DNA of 64,000 nt, taken from NCBI GenBank assembly GCA_019454045.1, contig SKCR01036788.1:62001-126000 (forward strand). The letters are read 5' to 3'. Below, piece by piece: positions 11,961 to 24,523 of the stretch. The notes below the pieces were generated by a model that saw only the letters and a program-made list of their open reading frames with translations, ran no database searches and was not told the DNA's origin. The position numbers and the translations under genes are program-made. How positions within the stretch are numbered: the stretch's first letter is position 1; each line of letters starts with the position of its first letter. The DNA is from Zanthoxylum bungeanum. Taxonomy: Eukaryota; Streptophyta; Magnoliopsida; Sapindales; Rutaceae.

Positions 11961-12132
11961 TTCTGGCACCGATTCCATAATAGAACACAAACAGTTCATC
12001 AGGGATGAAACTGTACCATAATTTTCGAATACACAAGAATTGCGTGGATTAGAGAGAGTCAGAAAATAACCTGGGAGGTATGGGTTTTTGATCTTACCTC
12101 ATAAAGATGTCAATCTTATTGAGGAACATGAA
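11961..12132 (+). pseudogene. RT N-terminal remnant of copia B, before solo LTR S
   Basis: This short piece aligns with A at about 2840-2990 (the GATGTCAATCT block). The homology stops at 12132-12137, where solo LTR S begins, and resumes at 14128. Confidence 0.7.
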
Positions 12133-12137
12133 CTGTC

Positions 12138-14127
12138 TGTTGGACAATTATGACCCATAGCATCACTATTTGTACAGAACATAGTGTTGTTGTACAAATT
12201 AACTATGTGACAAAAGAAATTGCTATTTTATCATTTGTGATTAGATCACCAAGATGTATAAATGATAGAAGGTCCATATGATTAGTTTTGGATTGAGATG
12301 ATATGAGACAGTATCAATCCATAAAGGTTTAATCATTAAATATCCCTAGTCGTAGTATTATCGAGATTGGACATCGATAATGTGGAATAGACTAATATTA
12401 CACTTATACGTGTTATGCGAGCATAACGGCATAGTTCTCATATATTTGGGTAGTGGATACTCATGGAAGTGTAATAGGAGGTTGTGTTTTACCGATGGTA
12501 CGAAAAACAGCTTCGCTCTAGACCCCCTCGAAATTCCATTGGTAGTATAACTATGTGTCTATAGAAATCCGAATCAGGGTATGTGTATTTGGTCTTAACC
12601 TGAGACTTGCACCGCTAATACTTGCGACAATCAATATACTTTGGTTTTGGTCGTCCAGGGCTTTAACCGGTTCTGTGTACGCCTCTTCTAGGTATATTGA
12701 GAATCGTAGTGAATTGGGTGTGATGTCAAGATGGAAGTATCACTTCAGTTATAATGGAGATGATGATCATGTAGGATACGAAACTTGTTCTCTTATATGC
12801 TGCAGCTATCGGGATATTATGACTAGGTCATGTATATCCGATTATAGAGACTAGTTACCAGAGATCCGATATGTGCTTCGTACGGGGCAGACACATTTCC
12901 AGCCCCAAGCCTTGCACGTGAATATCTGATACTGGATCGACATACATGATACTATGTATACTACGCCTGATATAGATCACTTATTCCTGTAAGCATGTTT
13001 CTGGAGAATTGGGTAGGCATGACACTTTGCTTAAAGCCAACCTTGTCTTGTAAATCGGTAAAAATATAGTACTAGGTACGCACGTGTTCGGATGGTCAGA
13101 CGACCAGATTTACTGCCAACATATCCGGGGATCTCATGGGTCACTTCCCGAAGATTCACCGATGACGTATGACTCGCACTTCATTAATCTGGGATTAATA
13201 AGTAGAGAGAGAAAATTAATCTAGGATTAATTACAGAGATAGTTTATCTGGGATAAAATACTATTTAAAGAGAGAGACCGATTAATTTGGAATTAATCGA
13301 TAAATTAATATATTCGATATATTAAACGAAATTGGATTTCGATACGGAATTGAAATTAGATTTTAATTCAGGCGAATGAGTTAATTTAGAATTAATTCGT
13401 TAGCGATATGAATAGTAATTTTACTAGGCATAATTATTTAATTAAATTTGATTTAATTACGTCGCAACGGAAAATTCGTTAATTCGGAATTAGCGAACCC
13501 GAGCCCTAGAGTGTTTGCGGATGCACTCGCATTTCGAATCGAGTGGGGTCCACAAGTCACAACACGCGTCACATCAGTCACTCAAGTGATGGAAGTCTCA
13601 TCACCTTTTTGATGATTGACATCTAGTCACTATTCATTGAGTGATGTGAATAGTAATAGATGTTGATGTGTTGAAAGATATTTATCATATTTTATTTGAC
13701 ATTTGACTTTTTTTTTGTATTAGATAATCAAATACACAAAATAACTTTAACCTCTCTCTCTCTCATGGATTCGGCCATGGAGGCCATTTCTCTCTTCTCT
13801 CCCTTTTGGCTTTTGAAGCCATTTTTCCTTCTCTTTTCTTGGCTTGGCCGAGAGAAGAAAATAGAAACAAGGTACCAGCACACACTTTAGAGGCATACAA
13901 GGTGATAGGGAACTAAACACATGAGCATGGAATCACCATTTGCAAAGCTTGGAGCTTGGAGCTTCCATGGAGGTATTGGCCGAATGCTTCATCAATAAAG
14001 AGGAAATTTTTGTTCTTCGTCGCATCCAATCCGATCAATGTGAGTATGATTCCGCCATATTTCATTGTGTATTCATATGTGTTTCATTGCTTGAAAATGA
14101 TCCTTGGGACTTAATAGAAACCCAACA
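12138..14127 (+). mobile_element. Solo LTR S inside copia B
   Basis: A complete 1990-bp LTR of the main family runs from TGTTGGACAA to ACCCAACA, with no primer site after it and no polypurine tract before it. It is flanked by CTGTC (12133-12137) and CCGTC (14128-14132), a 5-bp target duplication with one mismatch. The RT sequence of B continues across it. Solo LTRs arise by recombination between the two LTRs of one element. The palindrome ladder, a TGGCTT/AAGCCA hairpin (13807-13821) and a GTGAGT donor (14042-14047) are present. Confidence 0.9.
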
Positions 14128-14132
14128 CCGTC

Positions 14133-15480
14133 TACGTATGGGGAAGTGCTACAAGGTATCGACTCCCTATTATGGCAAAGTGCCATGAAGTCTGAAATGG
14201 ATTCCATGTATACCAACTAAGTTTAGACACTGGTTGCTGTACCAGAAGGCATTGTGCCTAATGGCACTATATGAGTCTTCAAGGAAGACATACATGGATG
14301 TAAACATATAAATGTACAAAGTTAGGCTTGTACAAAAGGGTATCGTCATCAATACAGTGTCGATTACAACGAAACCTTTTAACCATTGCCATGGTTATGC
14401 ATGTTTCATTTATGAAATATGGCAGTAGTATATCAAAACCGCTTTCCTTAACGGAAACCTTTTGGAGGTTGTTTATCAACATCCTAACTGTTTTGTCGTA
14501 CCAAAACAAGAAAACAAGGTTTGCAAATTAAATCAATCCATTTAAGGGTTGAAGCAAGCATTATGTTCTTGGAACTGATATTTTGATGTAATCATAATGG
14601 TGTATGATTTAATTCAAAACAAATATGATTCTTGTGTATATAAGGAGGTTGGTGGGAGCGCACTGATAATGATTGTCCTAAATAATGATGATATATCATT
14701 TCTTGGAAATGATATTCCCATATTAAAATCGGTGAAAGCTTGGCTTTCATGGAAAATTCTCCATATAATACTTGGGAGAAACATCATTTATTCTAGGAAT
14801 AAAGATATATTAGGATAGATCTAAATGTTGTTGGCACTCTCCGAGAACTCGTACATTGAAAGAAATGTACGTGACCTGGTGTCTCATACGCTTTGAGCAT
14901 ATAAAGTCACAATCGGGCCAATCCAAGTGAGAGTCATTGGATTGATGTTAAGAACATCCATAAGTATCTTAGATGAACTAAGGATGCCTTCTTAAGCTAT
15001 GGAGAAGGAGAACTTGAAGTGACTAGGTTCACCGCTGCAAGTTTCCAAACCGATAAAAACGACTGTAAGTCGTAATAAAGGTACTATATAGTTTGAATAA
15101 CGGAACAGTGAGCTGAAAATCTTCCAAGCAACATACTGTTGCCGAATAAACAACAAAAGCAGAATTTTACTACAGCTGGCGCAGCAGAACAAGAATTTTG
15201 GATCTAACTTATTCTAATTAGATTAGAAATAGTTCTGTTAGCAGCTGAGCTAGGCTACAGCACAGGCTAAAGAATTAATGGTCTCATCAATGATCCGATA
15301 TGTACTTTAACTATTTTCATCTAATTCGTCGGATCACACATCGTGGCGATGTGATGATCGTATAAATCGCATCAGATGATAACCTTTTAAATCCGCTGAC
15401 GAAAGCTGTTTTATCAGCAGAAGTTTGAGCGACCCATACATAGTTCAAGTGTATGACACTTGAGTGATTGGCTATAGGCC
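14133..15480 (+). pseudogene. RT-RNase H remnant of copia B, continued
   Basis: The RT of B resumes here. Near 14240-14290 GIVPNG followed by the shared frameshift site GTCTTCAAGGAAGAC is visible. The open stretch 14597-14818 covers the catalytic region. Its YVDD box reads NNDD, followed by ISFLGNDIPILKSVKAWLS, so the enzyme would be inactive. RNase H follows at about 14900-15470 with frame breaks. Confidence 0.75.
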
Positions 15481-15491
15481 AAGTGGGAGAT
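15481..15491 (+). promoter_or_regulatory. Polypurine tract of copia B
   Basis: AAGTGGGAGAT lies immediately before the LTR start at 15492, identical to the tract of A. Confidence 0.85.
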
Positions 15492-17469
15492 TGTTGGACA
15501 ATCATGACCCACAGTATCACTATTTGTACAGAACATGGTGTTGTTGTACAAATTAACTATGTGACAAAGGAAATTGCTCTTTTATCATTTGTAATTGGAT
15601 TACCAAGATACATAAATGATAAAAGTCCTTATGATTAGTTCCGGATTGAGATGATATGAGACAGTATCAATCCAAGAAGGTTTAAATATTAAATAATCCA
15701 TAGTCATAGTATCTTCGAGATTGATTTCGATAATGCGGAATAGACTAGTATTGCACTTGTGCGCGTTGTGGGAGTATAACGGCATAGTTCTCATATATTT
15801 GGTTATTGGATACTCATGCAAGTGTAATAGGAGGTTCTGTTTACCGATGGTACGGAAATAGTTTCGCTCTGGATAGACCCCGCGGAATTCCATTGGTAGT
15901 ATGACTATGTGTCTATGGAAGTCCGATTCAGGATAGGTGTATTTGGTCTTAACCTGAGACTTGCACCGTTAATACTTGTGACAATCAATATACTTTGGTT
16001 TTGGTCGTCCAGGGCTTTAACAGGTTCTGTGTACACCTCTTCTGGGTATATTGAGAATCGTAGTATATTGGGTATGATGTCAAGATGGAAGTATCACTCC
16101 AGTCATAGTGGAGATGATGATCACGTAGGATACATAACTGGTACTCTTTTATGCTGCAGCTATCGGGATAATATGACAAGGTCATAGTTATCCGATTATA
16201 GAGATCGGTTACCAGAGATCCGATATGTGCTTCGTACGGGGCAGACACAATTCCAGCCCCAAGCCTAGCATGTGACATCTAATACTGGATCGTAACACGC
16301 AATACTATGTATACTACGTCTGAAAAGATTAAATATTCCATTAAGAATATTTCTGGAGAATTAGGTAGGCACGGTGCTTTGCTAGAAGCCAAACATGTCT
16401 CGTAAATCGGTAAAGACGTAGTACTAGGTACGTACGTGTTCGGATGTCCGACGACCGGATATACTGCCAATATATCCAGGGATCTCATGGGTCGCTTCCC
16501 GAAGATTCACCAATGACGTATGACTCACACGTTATTAATCTGTGATTAATAAGTAGAGAGAAAAAATTAATCTAAGATTAATTACAGAGATATTTTATCT
16601 GGGATAAAAAAAACTATTTAAAGAGAGAGAACGATTAAATTGGAATTAATCAATAAAATAATAAATTCGATATATTAAACGAAATTGGATTTTGACGTGA
16701 AATTAAAATTAGATTTTAATTCGGGCGAACGAGTTAATTTAGAATTAATTCGCTAGCGATGTGAATAGTAATTTTACTAGGCATAATTATTTAATTAAAT
16801 TACATTTAATTACATCGCAACAAAAATTTGTTAATTCAGAATTAGCGAACCCGAGCCCATGAGTGTTTACGGGCCCACTCATATTTCGAATCAAGTGGGG
16901 CCCACAAGTCACATCACGTGTCACATCATTAGTCATTCTTGTGATGTAAGTCACATCAACTTTGTGTGATGTGATGGTTGTCACTTTTTTGATTGATGGG
17001 GGTGGTTGAAAGGCTTTAATGCCTTGTACCTTTTTTGAATTTGGAATTTTGGTATTAGATTTTTGAAATCCAAATACACAAAAACCAACTCATCTTCCTC
17101 TCTCCCTCTTCTCCAACTCACGACCTAGGAGCCATTTTTCTCTCTAAGTTTTTGGCTTGGCCGAGAACAAAAAGAAGCAAAATGGGAAGATTTGTGGCAA
17201 ATTTTTCCAAGATGCTAGCACATCCAAGGGGTCTCACAAAGGTGATAGGGAAACTCATTCATGAGCATGGAATCTAAGATCAAAGCTTGGAGCTTGAAGA
17301 CAACACAAGGAGCACAAATGGAAGGCTTGGCCGAAACTATAAGGAAGAAATGTTTTGTGTTCGTCGCATCCAAAAGCTGATCAAAGTGAGTATTTTCGCA
17401 ACTTTACTTTGATGTATTCGCACTTTTCATAGCTTAATTAGATCTTGGTTTGACCTAGAAAACCAAACA
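15492..17469 (+). mobile_element. 3' LTR of copia B
   Basis: The 1978-bp LTR runs from TGTTGGACAATC to AAACCAAACA. Its last 1219 bp match the 5' LTR remnant at 6446-7660 closely, including the unusual ending GACCTAGAAAACCAAACA, so the two belong to one element. Tat integrase resumes directly at 17470, so B was inserted in Tat. The target duplication is probably GCGGC (17470-17474), but the partner copy is off the window. A GTGAGT donor is at 17386-17391. Confidence 0.9.
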
Positions 17470-18202
17470 GCGGCATTCCATATCGACAAATGATATTCCG
17501 AGCTATGAACTTTGCCATTTGTTTTGCTATGACGTTGCGGAATGACTCAGCTTCCACCCTTTTCGAGAAGTAGTCTACTACCATTACTTTGAAGTGATGT
17601 CCGTTTGATGCGTCCGGTCAAATTTTCCCGATCATTTCAATTCCCCATGCTGAGAAAGGCCACGGCTTTGACAGCCCATGCAACTTTGTGTGTGGCAAAT
17701 GATTCAAGTTACCGTGTGCTTGACAATCATGATAGAATTTTACCAGATTTGCGCACTTAGCTTCCATAGTGGACCAGTAAAAGCCTTGTCTCACTATCTT
17801 CCGAGACAAATTTAGTCCTTTCATATGCGGTCCACATACTCCGACATGTACTTCTTCCATTGCCTTTTGAGCCTCTTTCTTCTTCAGAAATTTCAGCTGG
17901 ATACCATTTGCTTGTCTTTTGTACAGTTCTCCCTTCAAACTTACATATTGAGAAGCCAACTTCTGGATGGCTATTCTGTCTTTTCTACTTGCTTCTTTCG
18001 GGAATTCTCCCCGCTCCAGATATCTCTGAATATCGTAATACCAAGGTTTCCCATTGTCGCCCTCTACTTCTAATATCCTTCCTATCTCGTAGATAGGTCT
18101 TTTTGTTGTTGTCAACACTAGAGGTCTCATCACCAACTTCTTTGGATTTTCCCAAGTCGCGGCCAGTGTGGCTAATGCGTCGGCCATTTGATTCTCTTCT
18201 CA
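17470..18202 (-). pseudogene. Integrase remnant of gypsy Tat
   Basis: Read on the minus strand, the open frame from 18187 begins with the last segment of the second RNase H (MADALATLAATW). It continues into the integrase zinc domain, with two histidines (HVGVCGPH) and two cysteines (C...HDCQAH), and the start of the core (WPFSAWGIEMIGKI). A TGA follows at once, after which the core continues in frame (ASNGHHFKVMVVDYFSK) to NIICRYGMP. There it is cut by copia B. The first catalytic aspartate, expected in WGIDxIG, is glutamate here. The rest of the core and the C-terminus lie left of the window. Confidence 0.85.
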
Positions 18203-18510
18203 CGGCAAATGCTGGAACTTACAATCATTATTCCTTCAAATCCCATTCTACTTGCATCTGTCAGATTACCAACATCGAGTCTCTGAAGATTTCCACGCTC
18301 TTAGCCTTCAATGCTATCAGTGATGTCAGTCCAAAGGTGCATGCCTCATACTCAGCCATATTATTGGTTACACCGAACGTTAATCTCTTGGCTATAGGCA
18401 ATGTTTCTCCTTCAGGGGTTACTATCACAATCCCGATTCCGGCTCCTTTACAGTTCACTACTCCGTCAAAGTACATCTTCCATCATTGAACTATTATCGC
18501 TTAGATCTCC
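18203..18510 (-). pseudogene. Second RNase H domain of gypsy Tat
   Basis: The minus-strand frame from 18476 reads MYFDGVVNCKGAGIGIVIV, then NNMAEYEACTFGL, then IFRDSMLVI, ended by a TGA in place of a serine codon. It is the extra RNase H-like domain placed between RNase H and integrase, characteristic of the Tat lineage. About 15 codons between the EWDLKE segment and the MADALATL segment are missing, and a frame change separates it from the preceding RNase H. Confidence 0.82.
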
Positions 18511-19612
18511 TCATCTGTACTGATATCCCCCTATCGGTTGTAATGCCAGGAACTCTGCCACGGCTCCCCCTTTGATCACTTTAGAAGTGAGATACTCAAT
18601 GTCAAACTCTGTCAGTAATACCAACCATCGGCCCAACTTCCCTACCAGTGAAGGTACCGAATGCAGATACTTCAAATGATTCTTCTTGGCTACCACTTGG
18701 ATCTTGTATGACTGGAAATAATGACGTAACTTTCTAGAAGCCCATACTACTGCCAAACAGATCTTCTCTACTTCTTGGTAGCGGGATTCGTACGGAAGCA
18801 TCTTTTTACTGAGATAATAGATGGCACCCCTTGTTTCATCCACTTATACCATCATCGCTCCAAGTGCTTTGAGTTCTATAGCCAAATACAGTACCAATGG
18901 TCTGCCTAGTTTCAGAGGTTTCAGGATGGGATGTTTCACCAAATATTCTCTGATCTTGTTGAAGGCCTCTTGACATTGCTCATCCCATTTTACCGGTTGG
19001 TCCTTCCTCAGCAATTTGAAGATGGGTTCACATACTGATGTCAACTTTATAATGAACAGACTAATATACTGAATCTTCCCAAGGAATGCCCTTACTTCTT
19101 TCTCTATCTTTGGCGTAGGTATCTCGGTGATCACTTTGATCTTCTCAAGGTCTACTTCTATCCCTCCCATTCCGACTGTGTGTCCTAGTAACTTTTCTGA
19201 CGTTACTCCGAACACGCACTTCTTAGGATTTAACCGCAAGTTGTACTTATCGGCTCGTTCAAGGATTTTCTCCAGCACTTCTATATGTCTGCCTCTCATC
19301 TCTGATTTCACCGTCATGTCATCCACATATACCTCAATCTCCTTATGTATCAAGTCATGGAATAACGAAACGGCCATCCGTTGGTAAGTTGCTCCTACAT
19401 TCTTTAGTCCAAACGGCATCACTTTGTAACAATACATACCCCACTTCGTGACAAAGGCAATCTTATACTTATCTTCTTTACCCATAAGAACTTGATTGTA
19501 TCCTGAGAACCCATCTGCGAACGAGTACATGGTAGATAAAGCCGCACTATCAACTAGTACGTCTATATGAGATAAAGGAAAGTCATCTTTTGGGCAAGCT
19601 TTGTTAAGGCCT
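18511..19612 (-). pseudogene. Reverse transcriptase-RNase H remnant of gypsy Tat
   Basis: The frame starts within RT at ACPKDDFPLSHIDVLVD and runs through FADGFSGYNQ (first catalytic aspartate) and MPFGLKN. The catalytic box YVDD is residues 68-71 of the frame from 19530. The RT thumb and then RNase H (IYYLSKKMLPYE, LRHYF) follow. A single TAA at 18844-18846 in the same frame, at a position usually glutamine, separates RT from RNase H. The RT N-terminus is missing because a deletion joins it directly to the gag C-terminal region at about 19612. Confidence 0.85.
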
Positions 19613-20009
19613 CCGGCACCCTTATCTTGCTCAATGCCTCAACCATGGCCCACCTGTGCTCTTGCAATGCACACAGAAACTCCCAAATACTTAGATATGC
19701 TCGTGTCATCTTCAGCTGATGCAACACTACATCACCTTCAGCATTGTCCCCGTCAACACTTCCTTAACTTTTTCTGCGGCATCACCATAGAAACGCCCGC
19801 TGTGGGTCATTCCTTTCACTTCCTCTTCATCACTGCCTGAGAAGTCCTCCCAGAAATGATTTCCTCGCTCTGTTTCATCATCACTACTACTATCCCATAT
19901 CCCCAAGCAAAAGGCTTGGTGGTCAAAGGTTCGGAGGACAAAGCTTTCTGGTAAGCCGGAGCCAATCATATTGGTAGGTGGTGGTACAGAGTGATAGTTT
20001 GGTAGGGGG
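19613..20009 (-). pseudogene. Gag C-terminal part of gypsy Tat
   Basis: On the minus strand, from the insertion point of G, the frame reads NPLPNYHSVPPPTNMIG and continues through an acidic stretch to GMTHSGRFYG, a motif before the protease in Tat elements. A frame change and stops near 19730 follow, then a segment WEFLCALQEHR-MVEALSKIRVPEA. There the sequence jumps to RT. The protease and the first part of RT are absent. This frame is the direct continuation of the gag at 52485-53671. Confidence 0.82.
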
Positions 20010-20014
20010 TTCCG

Positions 20015-21935
20015 TGTTGGTTTCGATTGATGTCCCAAGATCATATTAAGCCATGAAATAGAATGAATACACAAGGAAGAGTGGCGGAAACACATTTACA
20101 AAGATCGGTTGGATGTGATGCTCAATAAAAATTTCTTTCTCCCTTTGAGATGTATTCGGCCAAGCCCTTGTTTTTGTTGATGAGAATGAAGCAAGCTCCA
20201 AGCTCTTAAGGAAATCCAAGCTCTAAGATTGCCTTCCCTATCACATTGTTTGATTCTTGATGTGCTAGCAAAAGATGAAAGAAAATCAAATCTTCCTTCA
20301 CCACTTGGAGTTCATGGTTTTAGCAAGAGAGAGTGAGAGAGTTTTTGTGTTTTTTTCTTTGTTTTCTAAAAATAAATTACCAAAACAATTACCCAAAAAT
20401 TTGGTATATGCTTTACCAAAGTTAAAGCAAATTTTTGGCTCCAAAATGGCATTAAATGCCCACAACTGCTTCCATCATGAATCGTGACAGCATGTCACTC
20501 ACAAAAAGTGACTTTGACATCTATCACCTTTATATGACAAGTGATGTGACTCACGATGTGACTTGTGGGCTCCACTTTAATTCAAAATACGAGTGGGCTC
20601 GTAAACACTTCCGGGCTCGGTTTCGCTAATTCCGAATTAATGAACTTCTGTAGCGACGTAATTAAATAATTATGCCTAGCGAAATTACTATTCACGTCAC
20701 TAACGAATTAATTCTAAATTAACTCGTTTGCCTGAATTAAAATCTAATTTTAATTCTGCATCGAAATCCAATTTCGTTTAATATATCGAATATATTATTT
20801 TATCGATTAATTCCAAATTAATCTTTCTCTCTCTTCAAATAGTACTTTATCCAAGATAAAGTCTCTCCGTAATTAATCCCAGATAAATTAAGTTCGAATC
20901 ATACGTCATCGGTGAATCTTCGAGAAGCGACCCAAGAGATCCATGGATATGTTAGCAGTAAATATGGTTGTCGGACTATCCGAACACGTACGTACCTCGT
21001 ACTACATTTTTATCGATTTACGAGATAAGGTTGGCTTTTAGCAAAGCACCATGCCTACCCAATTCTCTAGGAATATTCTTACTGGAATATACGATCTATA
21101 TCAGGTATAGTATACCGTAGTATTGCATATTGCGATCTAGTACCACATGTCACGTGCAAGGCCTGAGGCTGGAATAATGTCTGCCCCGTACAAAACACAT
21201 ATCGGATATCAAGCAACTAGTCTCTTTGAATCGGATAATCATGACCTTGTCATATTATCCCGATGGTTGCAATATAATAGAGAACCAGTTCTGAATCCCT
21301 GCATGATCATCATCTCCATATGTCTGAAGTGATACTTCCGTCTTGACATCACATCCAATACACTACGGTTCTTAATAAACCCAGCAGAGGCGTACACATA
21401 ACCTGTTAAAGTCCTGGACGATCAAAACCAAAGTTTACCGATTTTCACAAGTACTAGCGATGCAAGTCTCAAGTTAAGACCAAATACACCTACCCTGAAG
21501 CGGACTCCCATAGACACATATGCATGCTACCAATGGGATTTCGCGGGGTCTATCCAGAGCGAAGCTGTTTTCTGTACCATCGGTAAAACACAACCTCCTA
21601 TCGCACTTGCACAAGTATCCTATATTTAAACATATGAGAACTATATCGTTATGCCCTCACAACGCGCACAAGTGCAATACTAGTCTATTCCGTATTATCA
21701 ATGTCCAATCTCGATGAAACTACGACTAGGGATATTTAATGATTAAACCTTTATGGATTGATACTGTCTCATGTCATATCAATCCAGAACTAATCATAAG
21801 GACTTCTACCATTTGTATATCAAAGTAAATAAATACAAAACGGTAAAAGACAATTTCATTACTACATAGTTAATTTTGTACAAAAACAAAATGTCTCTTA
21901 CAAACAGTGACGTTATGGGTCATAATTGTCCAACA
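20015..21935 (-). mobile_element. 3' LTR of copia G
   Basis: A 1921-bp LTR in minus orientation is bounded by TGTTGGTTTC and TTGTCCAACA. TTCCG precedes it at 20010-20014, matching TTCCG at 52480-52484 after the other G LTR. It pairs with 50558-52479 (1922 bp). About six differences are seen in the first 120 bases. The splice-donor position reads GTAAAT here, against GTAAGT in the 5' LTR. Confidence 0.92.
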
Positions 21936-21946
21936 ATCTCCCACTT
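21936..21946 (-). promoter_or_regulatory. Polypurine tract of copia G
   Basis: ATCTCCCACTT on the plus strand is the reverse complement of the family tract and abuts the LTR inside end at 21935. Confidence 0.85.
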
Positions 21947-21949
21947 GGC

Positions 21950-22433
21950 CTATAGCCAGTCACTCAAGCATCTAATACCGGAACTATGTACATGTCACTC
22001 AAACTTTTGCTGAGGAATAGCTTTCGTCTGCAGATCTGCCATGTTGTCATCTGATGCGACCTTCTCGACCTTTACATCGCCACGATGTATGATCTCACGA
22101 ATCAGATGGATACGTCGAAGAATATGCTTGGATCATTGATGAGACCACGGTTTCTTAGCCTGTGCTATAGCCCCGTTATTGTCACAATATAATGGAACAG
22201 GCTCAGCTGCTAATGGAACTACTCCTAATCCAATCAGGAATTTTCGGATCCAAACTGCCTCTTTTGCTGCTTCAGCTGCAGCAATATACTCCGCTTCTGT
22301 TGTTGAATCGGCAATAGTCTCTTGCTTGGAAGATTTCCAACTTACTGCTCCGTTATTCAAATAAAATATGTACCAGGATTACGACTTACTAACGTCTTAG
22401 TCGGTTTGGAAACTTGCATTGGTATACCCAGTT
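21950..22433 (-). pseudogene. RNase H end of copia G polyprotein
   Basis: The open frame from 22360 reads NNGAVSWKSSKQE, then STTEAEYIAA, then WIRKFL and YCDNNGAIAQAKKP. These are typical of the copia RNase H, with acidic residues conserved. Upstream, the same frame contains TGYTNASFQTD with two in-frame TAA codons. Downstream it continues after one TAA as SKHILRRIHLIREIIHRGDV and ASDDNMADLQTKA, the usual C-terminus. Only three or four nonsense codons break it, far fewer than in A-E. It is cut at 22433 by copia C. Confidence 0.85.
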
Positions 22434-24510
22434 TGTTGGACAGTTATGACCCATACTGTCACTATTTGTACAAATCATAGTGTTGCTGTACAAATTAACT
22501 ATGTGACAAAGGAGATTGCACTCTTATCATTTGTGATTAGATCACCAAGATATATAAATTATGAGAGGTCCTTATGATTTGTTCCTGGATTGAGAATGAT
22601 ATGAGACAGTATCAATCCACGAAGGATAAATCATTAAATATCCCTAGTCAGAGTATTATCGAGATTGGACATCGATATATATGTAAAAGACTAGTATTGC
22701 ACTTGTGCGCATTGTGAGGGCACAACGACATAGTTCTCATATATTTGGGTATTGGATACTCATACAAGTGTAATAGGAGGTTGTGTTTCACCGATGATAC
22801 GGGAAACGGCTTCGCTTTGGATAGACCCCCTCAGAATTCCATTGGTAGTATGACTATGTGTCTATGGAAGTCCGAAATCAAGGTAGGTGTATTTGGTCTT
22901 AACTTGAGACTTGCACCGCTAATACTTGCGACAATCAATATATTTTGGTTGCGGTCGTCCAGGGCTTTAACAAGTTCTGTGTACGCCAATACTGGTATAT
23001 TGAGAATCGTAGTGTGTTGGGTGTGATGTCAAGACGGAAGTATCACTCCAGTTATAGTGGAGATGATGGTCACGTAGGATACGGGACTGGTGCTCTTAAA
23101 TGCTACAGCTATCGGGATAAAATGACAAGGTCAGGTTTATCCGATTATAGAGACTAGTCACCAGACATCCGATATGTGCTTCGCACGGGGCAGACACAAT
23201 TCCAGCCACAGGCCTAGCACGTGATCATCAGATACTGGACAGAAATACGCAATACTATGTATACTACGCCTGATATAGATCCTTTATTCCTGTAAGGATA
23301 TTTCCGGGGAATTATGTAGGCATGGCGCTTTGCTAGAAGCCAAACTTGTCTTGTAAATCGGTAAAACGTAGTACGAGGTTCTTACGTGTTCGGATAGTCC
23401 GACGACCAACTTTACTGCCAACATATCCGGGGATCTCATGGGTCGCTTCCCAAAGATTCATCGATGACGTATAACTCGCACTCTAAATTAATCTTGGATT
23501 AATTAGAAGAGAGAGAAAATTAATCTGGGATTAATTGCAGATATATTTTATCTAGGATAAAATATCATTTAAAGAGAGATAACAATTAATTTGGAATTAA
23601 TTAGTAAATTAATATATTTGATATATTAAACGAAATTGGATTTCGACGCGGAATTAAAATTAGATTTTAATTCAGGTGAACGAATTAATTTAGAATTAAT
23701 TCGTTAGCGACATGAATAGTAATTATGCTTGGCATGATTATTTAATAAAATTAGATTTAATTACGACGCAATGGAAAAATCGTTAATTTGGAATTAACGA
23801 ACCCGAGCCCGAGATTATTTGCGAGCGCATTCGTATTTCGAATTCGAGTACGGCACGCAAGTCAAATCAAGCATCAAATTGCTAGTCGCATCTAGCGTCA
23901 CATCATTCGTCAATCAAGTGATGGATGTCTTTCACTTTGAGTGATTGACGCAAGTCACTATTCATGATTGATGGATTGATGTGAGTTGATGGAAGTGGTT
24001 GGTGCCATTATGGCTTGACTTTTGAAAGACAAATTCATTCCAAATAAATTTGAAATTCACTTTTGGATATTAGATACACAAATTTGAAGTCAAATGTACA
24101 CAACACTTTCTTTCTCTCATCTCTCTCTCTCTCGCCCAATGGGGCAAATTTCTCTTCTATTTTGGCAGTTCACTGCCGTGAACCAAGAGGAAAAATGAAG
24201 CTTAGAGTCGCGATTTTATGGCAAAATCAGGAGTGCTAGCACACTATGAAGTCATGCGAAGGTGATAGGGAAGTCTACCAATGAGCCGGGAATCGTTTGA
24301 CGAAGTTTGGAACTTGGATTCTTGAAGTTTGATGGCCGAAAATGTGCAGTCCAGAAGCTCACTGCCGAATATATAAATAGCAGAAAAAGAAATTTTGTTG
24401 CTTGCCGCGTCGCTCAACCGCTCGATGTGAGTATTCCGTAACTTCGTCGTTGTTATTCACACATGTTTTATTGCTTTTGATTCGATCCTTGGGACCGTAG
24501 AACACCAACA
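22434..24510 (+). mobile_element. 5' LTR of copia C
   Basis: The 2077-bp LTR from TGTTGGACAG to ACACCAACA is followed after one base by a primer site. It interrupts the RNase H of G. The five bases before it are CAGTT. The matching duplication has been lost with C's 3' end. The palindrome ladder (about 23515-23800), a hairpin with arms GGCAGT/ACTGCC (24164-24177) and GTGAGT (24427-24432) are present. Confidence 0.9.
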
Positions 24511-24511
24511 A

Positions 24512-24523
24512 TGGTATCAGAGC
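24512..24523 (+). promoter_or_regulatory. Primer binding site of copia C
   Basis: TGGTATCAGAGC, identical to that of B, lies one base after the LTR. Confidence 0.9.

Noticed and set aside
18103..18489. A 128-codon plus-strand frame.
   Set aside because: It is the antisense shadow of the Tat second RNase H, which has clear protein motifs on the minus strand.
19727..20095. A 122-codon minus-strand frame that looks like a fusion of LTR sequence and Tat gag.
   Set aside because: The first residues come from the U5 end of the G LTR reading by chance into Tat gag at the insertion point. It is not a gene.
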